NCBI GenBank assembly: GCA_045580105.1
Contig: JAZNNH010000024.1
Span: forward strand, 1 to 24,922
Source: RGIG5579 sp045580105
GTDB lineage: Bacteria; Bacillota; Clostridia; Oscillospirales; SIG627
DNA: 24,922 nucleotides
Direction: 5' to 3'
How positions within the stretch are numbered: the first letter of the stretch is position 1; the number at the start of each line of letters is the position of its first letter. The translations under genes and the position numbers were made by a program. Positions 1-6,658 of the stretch are shown here, piece by piece. Under the pieces are notes generated by a model. It was not told where the DNA came from, ran no database searches, and saw only the letters and a list, made by a program, of their open reading frames with translations.

Positions 1-20
1 GAATCCCTGAAGGTGCACCA
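1..20 (+). tRNA. 3' end of a tRNA gene (partial)
   Basis: The first 20 bases match the 3' end of a tRNA position by position: GAAT (T-loop 57-60), CCCTG (T-stem 61-65), AAGGTGC (acceptor 66-72), A73 and an encoded CCA. The anticodon lies upstream of the window, so the amino acid cannot be read. The acceptor strand implies a 5' end of GCACCTT, a form often seen in tRNA-Lys, but that is only suggestive. The next base starts the 5S rRNA, so both were probably cut from one precursor. Confidence 0.75.
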
Positions 21-136
21 GTCAGTGTCTTTGTTGCGAAGGGTACACCCGTTCCCATTCCGAACACGGTAGTTAAGCTTCGTTATGCCGACAATACTTA
101 GACCGAGGGGTCTTGGGAAGATAGGTCGTCGCTGAC
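21..136 (+). rRNA. rrf: 5S ribosomal RNA
   Basis: The highly conserved 5S core is present at about 45-75 (GTACACCCGTTCCCATTCC, then GAACACGG and AGTTAAG). Helix I can be drawn between bases 21-27 and 130-136 with seven pairs, one of them G-U, which sets the ends and gives a length of about 116 nt, normal for Firmicutes. The gene abuts a tRNA 3' end and is followed within 7 nt by an intrinsic terminator. It is therefore the last gene of an rRNA or tRNA operon whose upstream part is outside the window. The exact mature ends may differ by one or two bases. Confidence 0.95.
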
Positions 137-142
137 ACAAAG

Positions 143-176
143 AAAAACCGATCCTTATGGATCGGTTTTTTCTTTT
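143..176 (+). terminator. Rho-independent terminator of the tRNA-5S operon
   Basis: AAAAACCGATCC and GGATCGGTTTTT form a perfect stem around a short TTAT loop, followed by a T-rich run. It lies directly behind the 5S gene. Confidence 0.93.
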
Positions 177-222
177 ATGTTTTTCATTCACAATCTTTTC
201 TTTTTTAAATTTTTATAAAGTG

Positions 223-250
223 TTGCATTTTTTCTTTTCTTATATATAAT
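223..250 (+). promoter_or_regulatory. SigA-type promoter of the small lipoprotein gene
   Basis: A -35 box TTGCAT (223-228) and a perfect -10 box TATAAT (245-250) are separated by 16 bases. Transcription would start near 257, leaving a leader of about 55 nt that ends in an AGGAGG ribosome binding site at 296-301. Confidence 0.7.
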
Positions 251-311
251 ACAATTTGTAGACTTTTGAAAAATAACAGAAAAAAAGAAAATTTTAGGAG
301 GAAAACGATCC

Positions 312-629
312 ATGAAAAAGCTTCTTGCTCTTATGCTTTGTTTGTTGCTTGTTTTTGTGTTTGCTTCTTGTGAAGAAAAAGACACAAAGAAAGACGGCAA
401 CGCAGAAAGAAAAACCGAAGAGGTAACTGCCACTCTGACCGAAGAAAAAACCGAAGAAACGAAAACCGCTGATTCCAATACGAAAATAGAAGAAACCGAA
501 CAAGTGGAAACGGCAACCCCTGAGGAAGACGCCGCTTTAGAAGAACCCAATCCCGAACAAGAATCCCCTGTTGACGAGGGCTCGGAAGAAGAGCCCGCAG
601 ACGATGCTATGGACGAACCCATCGAATGA
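312..629 (+). CDS. Small acidic lipoprotein, function unknown
   Basis: This is a 105-residue protein. Residues 1-19 are a lipoprotein signal peptide: MKK, a Leu-rich core, then a lipobox FASC with the lipidated Cys at residue 20. The remaining 86 residues are low-complexity and very rich in Glu, Asp, Thr and Pro, with no recognisable fold. It would be anchored to the outer face of the membrane as an extended, strongly negative tail. The start is set by AGGAGG ending 10 bases before the ATG. The gene stands alone between its own promoter and a hairpin at 639-667. The signal and lipobox make it a believable gene despite its simple composition. I do not recognise a named family; a cell-wall spacer or cation-binding tail is only a guess. 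Confidence 0.8.
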   Translation: MKKLLALMLCLLLVFVFASCEEKDTKKDGNAERKTEEVTATLTEEKTEETKTADSNTKIEETEQVETATPEEDAALEEPNPEQESPVDEGSEEEPADDAMDEPIE

Positions 630-638
630 TAAAAAGCA

Positions 639-667
639 AAAGAGAGAAGCATATCGCTTCTCTCTTT
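639..667 (+). terminator. Hairpin terminator after the lipoprotein gene
   Basis: AAAGAGAGAAGC (639-650) and GCTTCTCTCTTT (656-667) are exact reverse complements around a 5-base loop. The following T-run is only three bases, so termination may be partial. Confidence 0.7.
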
Positions 668-701
668 CCATATATTTCAGATCAAACGCGCGCACTTTTG
701 T

Positions 702-730
702 TTGACATCGTCAGGGTTTCGTGTTAGAAT
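702..730 (+). promoter_or_regulatory. SigA-type promoter of the LRR-dockerin gene
   Basis: A perfect -35 box TTGACA (702-707) and a -10 box TAGAAT (725-730) are spaced by 17 bases. The promoter overlaps the most upstream possible start codon of the downstream frame (TTG at 702), which therefore cannot be the real start. Confidence 0.85.
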
Positions 731-770
731 GAAAAGGAATCGAAAACTGATTGTGAAAGGAGTGTGTAGC

Positions 771-1784
771 ATGGACAAAAGAAAAATGATGGCAATTCTT
801 TTTGCTTTGGTTCTTCTCATTTCTTCCGTTCCGTTGTGCGCAACTGCTTTTGAATCCCCTCCCGTGAGTACGGGTACAACAACGAAAACCGTTGTGATCG
901 AGGGGGTATCTTATCAAGTCAATAAAAACACTGAGATGGCGAAGGTGACCTCCTTCGACGGCTCGAAAGAGCAAGTGGAGCTTCCCAATCGGATTGAATG
1001 CGACAGTCGGCTTTATCCTGTGACCGAAATCGCCGGCGATGCATTTCAGAATTGCACCTCGCTTCGCTCCGTTTCCGTCGGTGCCAGCGTGACTGTGATC
1101 GGTTCCTCTGCCTTTGCGGGCTGCAGCGCTTTGACCGACGTGACCCTGCCCGACTCGCTTGCCACCCTTTCCAAAAAGGCGTTTTCGGGATGCACGTCTC
1201 TTTCTACGATTACCATCCCCAAAGGGGTCAACTGCTTAAAGGAAGCGACCTTTGAAAATTGCACCTTTCTGCAAAGCATTTTCATTTTCCAGCCGCTTTT
1301 GACGGTGGAAAAGAACGTATTTTTTGGCTGTAGCGGACTGCAGACGGTGTGGTATGAAGCTGATGCCGATGCGCGCGCCTCCATCTTTCTTACGGCAAAT
1401 GGAAACGAACCGTTTTCTGGGGCCGTTTGGAATTATTTGTGCTGCAGCAAAAATACCACGGGGCTTTATCACAGCTTTGTTCAACAAACCGGAACGACGT
1501 GTGATTTTTGCGGATTTGAAAAGCCCTTGGGGAACGGGGAAGATCCGAACCCCGATGAGGATCTCGAACCGAAACCGTTGCCGGGCGATGTGAACGAAGA
1601 TCAGATCGTGGATAGCCGTGACGCGCTGTATCTGTTCCAGTACATAGCGTTCGGCGAAGAGAGCCATCCCATTCCCACAGACTTTGACTGCGATATGAAC
1701 GGCGACGGAAACGTGACCGACAAAGACGTGCTTTACCTTGCCTATCACGTTGCGTTCGGCGCGACGCTGTATCCTTTGAATTAA
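771..1784 (+). CDS. Secreted BspA-type leucine-rich-repeat protein with C-terminal type I dockerin
   Basis: This 337-residue protein has a Sec signal peptide at about 1-26 (basic start, hydrophobic core, ATA cleavage site). About five LRR_5/BspA-type repeats follow, recognisable by the pattern AF..C..L..(V/I).(L/I)P. A Cys/His cluster (C224, C225, H234, C244, C247) of unknown role comes next. A Pro/Glu-rich linker leads to a dockerin of about 272-335. Its two calcium loops read D273-x-N275-x-D277...D281..D284 and D308-x-N310-x-D312...D319. BspA-type repeats usually bind surfaces or host proteins, and dockerins dock into cohesins, so the protein is probably held in a cohesin complex or on the cell surface as a binding module. 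No catalytic domain is present. The ATG at 771 follows AAAGGAG and lies downstream of the promoter. Confidence 0.87.
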   Translation: MDKRKMMAILFALVLLISSVPLCATAFESPPVSTGTTTKTVVIEGVSYQVNKNTEMAKVTSFDGSKEQVELPNRIECDSRLYPVTEIAGDAFQNCTSLRSVSVGASVTVIGSSAFAGCSALTDVTLPDSLATLSKKAFSGCTSLSTITIPKGVNCLKEATFENCTFLQSIFIFQPLLTVEKNVFFGCSGLQTVWYEADADARASIFLTANGNEPFSGAVWNYLCCSKNTTGLYHSFVQQTGTTCDFCGFEKPLGNGEDPNPDEDLEPKPLPGDVNEDQIVDSRDALYLFQYIAFGEESHPIPTDFDCDMNGDGNVTDKDVLYLAYHVAFGATLYPLN

Positions 1785-1793
1785 AGAAAAAAG

Positions 1794-1828
1794 AAAAGAC
1801 CTCGGTGAATTTCACCGAGGTCTTTTTT
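1794..1828 (+). terminator. Bidirectional terminator between convergent genes
   Basis: GACCTCGGTGAA (1798-1809) and TTCACCGAGGTC (1811-1822) form a perfect inverted repeat, flanked by an A-run on the left and a T-run on the right. It can stop the LRR-dockerin gene on the plus strand and mtnN on the minus strand. Confidence 0.92.
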
Positions 1829-1835
1829 CTTATGA

Positions 1836-2543
1836 TTATAACAAATCGGGGTCGGACAGAACCGCGACCATGAGCTCGGCGCTTTGGGCGGCGGCTTTGG
1901 GTGCGAAGAGGGGATAGTCCATTTCGTTTTGACCCGAGAACGAATCGGAAATGGCGCGGATGGCACAGAACGGAACGCGGTTCACAAAGGCAACGTGGGC
2001 GATGGCGGCGCCTTCCATTTCACAAGCGATGGCACCGAAGGTGTCGATGATTTTTGTTTTTTGTGCTGTCGAGGCGATGAACTGGTCGCCCGAGGCGATG
2101 GTACCGACCACATGGGCAACGTTCGCCTTTTGGCACTGCGCCACGACCGCCGCGGTCAAAAGGGGATCGGCGGGGAAATACACTTGATTGATTCCCGAAA
2201 TTTGACCGGCGGGACTTCCCAGCGGTGTGGTGTCCATATCGTGCTGAACGAGGTTTTCCGAAAGGGCAACGTCGAGAATGTCAAGAGAGTCGGAAAGCGA
2301 ACCGGCAACACCGGAGTTATAAATGGCGTCAGGGGCAAAGTGCAGGATCATCGTCTGTGCACACATCGCGGCAAAGACCTTTCCCACGCCGCAAACGGCA
2401 ACGATTACCTCGTGCTCGCCGATGCTGCCTTGGTGAAAGGTAAAGGAAGCGACCTTGACTTCTTTTTTCTGTTGCATTTTGGCGCACAGCGCTTCGGCTT
2501 CCATCTCAAGTGCGCAAATGACAGCGATTTTCTTATACTTCAT
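1836..2543 (-). CDS. mtnN: 5'-methylthioadenosine/S-adenosylhomocysteine nucleosidase
   Basis: This 235-residue protein matches the MTAN family over its full length. It hydrolyses S-adenosylhomocysteine to adenine and S-ribosylhomocysteine, and methylthioadenosine to adenine and methylthioribose, in the cytoplasm. The expected active-site residues are visible: E15 in ALEMEAE (aligned to E12 of E. coli), E177 in CEMEGAA and D200 in RAISDSF. The NSGVAG segment near 76-81 fits the ribose/phosphorylase-fold loop. The start overlaps the luxS stop by 11 nt, with CCTCC (minus-strand GGAGG) 13 nt upstream. That is long spacing and suggests translational coupling to luxS. Its product is the LuxS substrate, so the pair forms a complete two-step SAH recycling route. 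Confidence 0.95.
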   Translation of the reverse strand: MKYKKIAVICALEMEAEALCAKMQQKKEVKVASFTFHQGSIGEHEVIVAVCGVGKVFAAMCAQTMILHFAPDAIYNSGVAGSLSDSLDILDVALSENLVQHDMDTTPLGSPAGQISGINQVYFPADPLLTAAVVAQCQKANVAHVVGTIASGDQFIASTAQKTKIIDTFGAIACEMEGAAIAHVAFVNRVPFCAIRAISDSFSGQNEMDYPLFAPKAAAQSAELMVAVLSDPDLL

Positions 2544-2988
2544 AGGTAAACGTGATCCTCCGTTTCATCAATTCGTTCAAATACCGACGGCATTCGTTTT
2601 TGCCGGCTTGCAAGCTGAGATTTTCATAGTTTCCGCATTCCTTGCGGCTTTGACCGGGCATGGGCCCCTCGTATCGGAGAATTTCCTGCAAGACGCGGAA
2701 CAGTTCCTTTTTCACCTCTTCCGGGGAAAGATCGCGGGTGATGAGATAAAAGCCGGTCTGACAGCCCATCGGTCCGAAATAGAGAATATGCTCGGCAAGA
2801 GGTCCGTTTCGCAGGAAGGTGGCAACCAAATGCTCGACCGAATGCATGGTCAGGTTATCCAAATAGTCGCCCATATTGGGTCTTCGGCAACGCAGATCAA
2901 AGGTGGTCGCATCGCCGTCTTGTCGGGAAATATAAAGTCCGGGCAAGAGCTTGTCGTGATTGACGGTAAAGCTTTCGATTTGTTTCAT
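2533..2988 (-). CDS. luxS: S-ribosylhomocysteine lyase (AI-2 synthase)
   Basis: This is a 151-residue protein, the normal LuxS length. LuxS cleaves S-ribosylhomocysteine into homocysteine and DPD, the precursor of the autoinducer AI-2. The zinc site is complete: H49 and H53 in HSVEH plus C118 in KECGNY. The catalytic pair E52 and C76 (GPMGCQTGFY) is also present, as are the RRPN motif and the Arg-rich LRCRRP substrate region. The enzyme acts as a cytoplasmic homodimer. The ATG overlaps the upstream stop codon (ATGA) and is preceded by AAGGAGG at 7 nt, so it should be well translated. Flanked by mtnN, it can supply homocysteine to the activated methyl cycle. AI-2 signalling itself cannot be inferred, since no AI-2 receptor or Lsr uptake gene is in the window. 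Confidence 0.97.
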   Translation of the reverse strand: MKQIESFTVNHDKLLPGLYISRQDGDATTFDLRCRRPNMGDYLDNLTMHSVEHLVATFLRNGPLAEHILYFGPMGCQTGFYLITRDLSPEEVKKELFRVLQEILRYEGPMPGQSRKECGNYENLSLQAGKNECRRYLNELMKRRITFTYEV

Positions 2989-3926
2989 ACAAAATCCTCC
3001 TTCGGTAGGGAAGTGTGGATGGCGGGAACATGCCCGAACGCAAGTTTGAGAGCGGTTTCAAAGTCCTCGTGCAGGGGTGCTGAGATACTCAATGGCTCTC
3101 CCGTCACGGGATGGGCAAAGGAAAGGGTGCGGCAGTGCAGGGCTTGTCGCGGGATAATGTCGCTTTCTTTGCCGTAGAGCGTATCTCCTGCCAAGGGAAA
3201 TCCGATGGCGGAAAAATGGGCGCGCAGCTGGTGCGTTCGGCCGGTGATGGGCGACGCTAAAAAGAGGTGATAGGGCGGGTTTGAGGCAAGGAGCAAAAAG
3301 CGGGTGAGCGCTGTTTCACTCGCAAGTTCCGTCCCGTCTGCCGGAAAGCATACGCGCTTGATATAGCTTTCCTCATCGCGGCGGATGCAAAGGTCAATTT
3401 CCCCTTTTTCGGGCGGCTCTTTTTCGCTTTCAGTCAAAACCAGATATTCTTTTCGGATTCCGTGCTTTCGGATGATTTGAAAAAAGCGTGCGCCGACAAA
3501 GCGGCTCTTGGCGCTGACGACCACGCCACTCGTGTCCTTATCCAGCCGTCCCGCCGCGCGGAAGACCATCGGATAGCGGTGGTAGAGAATGCGCCCTGCC
3601 AAGGTGTCGTCCTGCAGCTTTTTCGAGGGGTGAACGGCGATGTGGGGCGGCTTGTTCACCGCTAAAAGATCGTCGTCTTCATACAAAATATCAATGTCCC
3701 CGGGGCTTTCCTTGATGCGGGGGGAGGGAGCGGTGTCTTTTGTTTGCAGAGAAAGAAGATCGCCCTCTTGCAAAACATAGCGAACGGTTTTATGCTCGCC
3801 GTTGACCATAATTCCATTTTCGCGCGTTTTCAAAGCCGTGACGGCGGCGCGGGAAAACGAAAGGCGGTCCAGAAGAAGCTTTTTGACGGTAATTTTGTCG
3901 TGTTCCTTTTGAATGAGGATTTCCAC
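2985..3926 (-). CDS. RluA-family pseudouridine synthase with S4 domain
   Basis: This 313-residue protein converts uridine to pseudouridine in structured RNA, most likely 23S rRNA. Residues 1-60 look like an S4 RNA-binding domain (KKLLLDRLSFSRAAV, then VNG and EGDLL). Residues 75-300 are the RluA catalytic domain with DDDLLAVNKPP (84-94) and GRLDKDTSG, in which D129 is the catalytic Asp. The usual His before RLD is Gly here, as seen in some family members. HQLRAHFSAIGFPLAGDTLYG is the conserved C-terminal motif. The start is GTG with GGAG 6 nt upstream. It leads the operon with luxS and mtnN, with which it has no obvious metabolic link. RluD-like specificity (23S positions 1911-1917) is possible but not shown. 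Confidence 0.9.
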   Translation of the reverse strand: MEILIQKEHDKITVKKLLLDRLSFSRAAVTALKTRENGIMVNGEHKTVRYVLQEGDLLSLQTKDTAPSPRIKESPGDIDILYEDDDLLAVNKPPHIAVHPSKKLQDDTLAGRILYHRYPMVFRAAGRLDKDTSGVVVSAKSRFVGARFFQIIRKHGIRKEYLVLTESEKEPPEKGEIDLCIRRDEESYIKRVCFPADGTELASETALTRFLLLASNPPYHLFLASPITGRTHQLRAHFSAIGFPLAGDTLYGKESDIIPRQALHCRTLSFAHPVTGEPLSISAPLHEDFETALKLAFGHVPAIHTSLPKEDFV

Positions 3927-3954
3927 AAGTTTCTCCTTTCCCGCTTGATACCCC

Positions 3955-3963
3955 AGTATAGCA
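3955..3963 (-). promoter_or_regulatory. Extended -10 promoter of the rluA-type/luxS/mtnN operon
   Basis: On the minus strand the sequence reads TG-C-TATACT, an extended -10 element, about 30 nt before the GTG start. I find no good -35 box, which is common for extended -10 promoters. The predicted leader is about 20 nt, too short for a riboswitch. Confidence 0.55.
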
Positions 3964-4003
3964 CAGAAAACGAAAGATTTCTACTACTTTGAAGAAAAAT
4001 CCC

Positions 4004-4032
4004 TTGACAAAGGTTTTTTTTTGTGCTAAGAT
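4004..4032 (+). promoter_or_regulatory. SigA-type promoter of tRNA-Lys
   Basis: A perfect -35 box TTGACA (4004-4009) and a -10 box TAAGAT (4027-4032) are spaced by 17 bases, placing the start near 4039. The promoter is divergent from the extended -10 promoter at 3955-3963. Confidence 0.85.
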
Positions 4033-4056
4033 AACATCTGCGCGAAGTCGCGGCTC

Positions 4057-4132
4057 GATTCATTAGCTCAGCCGGTAGAGCACTTGACTTTTAATCAAGG
4101 GGTCCGGAGTTCGAATCTCCGATGAATCACCA
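4057..4132 (+). tRNA. tRNA-Lys (anticodon UUU)
   Basis: A full cloverleaf can be drawn. The acceptor stem pairs GATTCAT (4057-4063) with ATGAATC (4122-4128). The D-arm contains TAGCTCAG and GGTAGAG. The anticodon stem CTTGA/TCAAG encloses the loop CTTTTAA with anticodon TTT at 4090-4092. The T-arm is CGGAG-TTCGAAT-CTCCG. Discriminator A4129 and CCA (4130-4132) are encoded. It is a single-gene transcription unit with its own promoter and terminator. Confidence 0.97.
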
Positions 4133-4168
4133 AAATACCCGAAACGGTTTTGTTTCGGGTATTTTTTG
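4132..4168 (+). terminator. Rho-independent terminator of tRNA-Lys
   Basis: AATACCCGAAAC (4134-4145) pairs with GTTTCGGGTATT (4152-4163) around a 6-base loop and is followed by a T-run. Confidence 0.92.
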
Positions 4169-4258
4169 TTTCGCTCGTCCATCCGGCATATTTAAAGTAA
4201 AGAGAAAAAAGTAAAGTAAAAAATGGAAAGAGAAAAGATTTCTTCGTCATTTTTCGTC

Positions 4259-4287
4259 TTGCTTTTTCTTTTTTTTTGTGTTAATAT
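4259..4287 (+). promoter_or_regulatory. Putative promoter of the polysaccharide locus
   Basis: TTGCTT (4259-4264) and TAATAT (4282-4287) are spaced by 17 bases, with the start near 4294. The leader of about 60 nt contains a weak 6-bp stem (TCCCTT 4304-4309 with AAGGGA 4325-4330) before the AGGAGG site. The stretch 4169-4258 is A/T-rich and holds no gene that I can see. This is the only likely promoter found before the long run of plus-strand polysaccharide genes. Confidence 0.5.
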
Positions 4288-4353
4288 GATGATTGGATTA
4301 TAGTCCCTTATTATACCTTTTTGCAAGGGAAGGGTGACCGAGGAGGTTTTAGG

Positions 4354-5055
4354 ATGTACGCTGGTTTTGGGAAACGAGCAATGGATTTTGTTCTTTCTTT
4401 GGGGGCAATTTTGGTCCTTTCTCCGATTTTGCTGATTTTGATCGCAATCGGTGCGATCGCGATGGGCGGAAATCCGTTTTTTACTCAGCTTCGCCCCGGA
4501 AAAATTGACCCAAAAACAGGCAAAGAAACCGTTTTCCGCCTGATCAAATTTCGTTCGATGAACAACCGCCGCGATGCCGAGGGCAATTTTTTGCCCGATG
4601 AAAAGCGCCTGACCTCTTACGGAAAAATGCTGCGCAGTACGAGCTTGGATGAATTGCCGGAGCTGATCAACATTTTAAAAGGCGATATGTCGATCGTAGG
4701 CCCCCGCCCCCAGCTGGTGCGCGATATGACCTTTATGACCCCCGATCAGCGCCGCCGCCATTCGGTGCGCCCGGGGCTGACCGGACTTGCGCAGGTCAAC
4801 GGCAGAAACAACATCACCTGGGAACAAAAGATCGAGTATGATTTGGAATATATAAATAAAGGGATTACGTTTGTTGGAGACGTCAAGATTATTTTGCAGA
4901 CCGTTGGTAAGGTTTTGAACCGTAGCGATACGGTTCGCGAAGGCACGGTTTCCGATATTGATCTGGGCGATTGGCTGCTTCAAAACGGCGCGGTCAGCCC
5001 TGAGGAATATGAAGAAAAGCAGAGAGAAGCAAAAGAGATTTTGGGAGGAGCATAA
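4354..5055 (+). CDS. Initiating sugar-phosphate transferase (PglC/WcaJ-type monotopic phosphoglycosyl transferase)
   Basis: This 233-residue protein belongs to the bacterial sugar transferase family (PF02397), in the short PglC-like form without the extra N-terminal TM domain. It moves a sugar-1-phosphate from a UDP-sugar to undecaprenyl phosphate, the first step of repeat-unit assembly at the inner membrane face. A KR motif precedes a single re-entrant hydrophobic segment (about 11-37, with the helix-breaking Ser-Pro at 23-24). FRLIKFRSM, the catalytic Asp-Glu pair D99-E100 in SLDELPE, GDMSIVGPRP and RPGLTGLAQVNGR follow. A charged C-terminal tail of about 30 residues is extra. The ATG at 4354 follows AGGAGG by 7 nt. 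It leads the glycan operon. The sugar used is unknown; a HexNAc or diNAcBac-like sugar would be typical of this form. Confidence 0.93.
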   Translation: MYAGFGKRAMDFVLSLGAILVLSPILLILIAIGAIAMGGNPFFTQLRPGKIDPKTGKETVFRLIKFRSMNNRRDAEGNFLPDEKRLTSYGKMLRSTSLDELPELINILKGDMSIVGPRPQLVRDMTFMTPDQRRRHSVRPGLTGLAQVNGRNNITWEQKIEYDLEYINKGITFVGDVKIILQTVGKVLNRSDTVREGTVSDIDLGDWLLQNGAVSPEEYEEKQREAKEILGGA

Positions 5056-5056
5056 G

Positions 5057-5893
5057 ATGCAGATCCACGGCTGGAGATATTATAATCACGCAGCGATCCC
5101 GACCACCGCGCCGCACTTCGATCCCGATACCGCTCCGATCACGGACAAAAGCATTTGGAAAATTCGGGGCGGAACCCCCCTTTTGGCTCGCTGGACGACC
5201 GATTTTGACTGCCAAACCGAGACCAATTGGTGGTATTGCATCAAGGACACCCCGTTCGACCTTGCTTCTTTAAAGGCAAAAAGAAGATATGAGATCAACA
5301 AAGGAAACAAAAATTTCATCGTCAAGGAGATCAGCCCCGCTGATTATCCCGAGGATCTTTACCGCGTGACCGCCTCTGCCTATGAAACCTACCCGAAATC
5401 GTATCGACCGAATCTGGATCACGCCAATTTCATTGAGGGTGCGAAAAAGTGGAATTTTTATAAAGTTTACGGCGCTTTTTCTGTGGAAGACGGCGCTTTA
5501 TCTGGCTATTCGTGCTTGAAAAAAGAGGATCGCTATCTCGATTTTCGTATTTTGAAGGCAGACCCCGAGAAAGAAAAGCTGGGTGTGAACGCAGCCGTGG
5601 TTTGCAAGATTTTGATCGATCACGAGAGCTTTTTGCAATCGGGCGGCTACCTGTGCGACGGTGAAAGAAGCATCCTACACGAAACGGCGTTTCAGGATTA
5701 TTTGGAAAAATATTTCGGATTTCGAAAAGCGTATTGCCGTTTGAACATGGAGTATCACCCCAAAATCAAAGGAATGATAAAGCTTCTTTATCCCCTTCGA
5801 AAAATCGTTTCGAAACTGGATTCCATCGGGATCGTTCATCGAATCAACGCGATTTTGAAAATGGAAGAAATTGTGAGAGGTCAAAGAAAATGA
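5057..5893 (+). CDS. Uncharacterised GNAT/FemAB-like protein of polysaccharide loci
   Basis: This 278-residue soluble protein has no signal or TM segment. The segment at about 73-90 (LKAKRRYEINKGNKNF) and the later YPKSYRP, YGAFSVEDGALSGYSCL and YLDFRILK segments resemble the double-GNAT layout of FemAB/BioF2-like acyltransferases: a basic substrate loop followed by beta strands. If so, it may transfer an acyl or amino-acyl group to a sugar, but I see no decisive catalytic motif. The ATG at 5057 follows GGGAGGAG, and the gene ends in an ATGA overlap with the next glycosyltransferase, so the three first genes are translationally linked. Its position right after the initiating transferase suggests action on the first sugar or its precursor. 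The function is not established. Confidence 0.75.
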   Translation: MQIHGWRYYNHAAIPTTAPHFDPDTAPITDKSIWKIRGGTPLLARWTTDFDCQTETNWWYCIKDTPFDLASLKAKRRYEINKGNKNFIVKEISPADYPEDLYRVTASAYETYPKSYRPNLDHANFIEGAKKWNFYKVYGAFSVEDGALSGYSCLKKEDRYLDFRILKADPEKEKLGVNAAVVCKILIDHESFLQSGGYLCDGERSILHETAFQDYLEKYFGFRKAYCRLNMEYHPKIKGMIKLLYPLRKIVSKLDSIGIVHRINAILKMEEIVRGQRK

Positions 5894-6654
5894 ACGATTT
5901 GGTTTCGATTATCATGCCTTCCTACAACACCGCGACCTTGATTGCGGAAACGATCCAATCGGTGCTGGCGCAAAGCTATCCGAATTGGGAATTGATTATT
6001 GTGGATGACTGCTCTACCGACGAGACGGACGATGTGGTCAAATCATATCTCTCTGATGCTCGCATTCATTACTTAAAAAACGAGAAAAACAGCGGCGCCG
6101 CCGTTTCCCGCAACCGCGCCCTGCGAGAAGCCAAAGGCAAATGGATTGCTTTTTTGGATTCGGACGATCTTTGGACCCCCGATAAGCTGGACCGGCAGAT
6201 CCGGTTTATGGAGCAGAACGGCTACCGCTTTTCCTACACCGAATACGAGGAAATTGACGCCGAGGGAAATAAAACGGGCGTGAAGGTTTCCGGCCCGAAG
6301 AAAATCACGCGCTGCGGTATGGTCAATTACTGTTGGCCGGGCTGCCTGACGGTGATGTATGACGCCGATGCGGTGGGACTTGTTCAGATCAAGGACATTC
6401 GCAAAAACAACGACTACGCCATGTGGCTGAAGGTTTCCAAAAAGGAAATCTGCTATTTGCTCGGCGAAAATTTAGCGCAATATCGGCGCGGCAGAAGCGG
6501 CTCGATCAGCACGCACCGAATCACCACGCTCATCGGCTGGCACTACAAACTGTGGCATGAAGCTGAAAAAAGAAATTCATTGGCTGCATTATGGTACACA
6601 GCGTTGAATTTGTTTTTCGGATTTTGGAAGAAAATAAGGTATGTGAAGGGGTGA
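5890..6654 (+). CDS. Family 2 glycosyltransferase
   Basis: This 254-residue protein has a GT-A fold. It begins VSIIMPSYNTATLIAETIQSV, has IIVDDCSTDET (nucleotide-binding Asp pair), NSGAAVSRNRAL, and the metal-binding FLDSDDLW. NNDYAMWLK is the likely catalytic acceptor-base region. It should add one sugar to the lipid-linked repeat unit in the cytoplasm. The ATG overlaps the previous stop (ATGA at 5890-5893). The last 90 or so bases are visibly more AT-rich than the rest of the gene, and this carries on into the next gene. The C-terminal tail may therefore come from the same foreign segment. Donor and linkage cannot be told from the sequence. Confidence 0.92.
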   Translation: MNDLVSIIMPSYNTATLIAETIQSVLAQSYPNWELIIVDDCSTDETDDVVKSYLSDARIHYLKNEKNSGAAVSRNRALREAKGKWIAFLDSDDLWTPDKLDRQIRFMEQNGYRFSYTEYEEIDAEGNKTGVKVSGPKKITRCGMVNYCWPGCLTVMYDADAVGLVQIKDIRKNNDYAMWLKVSKKEICYLLGENLAQYRRGRSGSISTHRITTLIGWHYKLWHEAEKRNSLAALWYTALNLFFGFWKKIRYVKG

Positions 6655-6658
6655 GATT

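Noticed and set aside
188..652. Ser-rich 154-residue reading frame on the minus strand
   Set aside because: It is the complement of the Glu/Thr-rich codons of the lipoprotein gene. No ribosome binding site is seen and the plus-strand gene has a signal peptide and lipobox.
3927..3960. SAM or SAH riboswitch before the luxS operon
   Set aside because: The predicted leader is only about 20 nt, too short for any known riboswitch of this type.
4057..4132. tRNA-Lys as an integration site for the polysaccharide locus
   Set aside because: I could not find a repeat of the tRNA 3' end near the other end of the locus (about 20,100-21,400), and there is no integrase gene.
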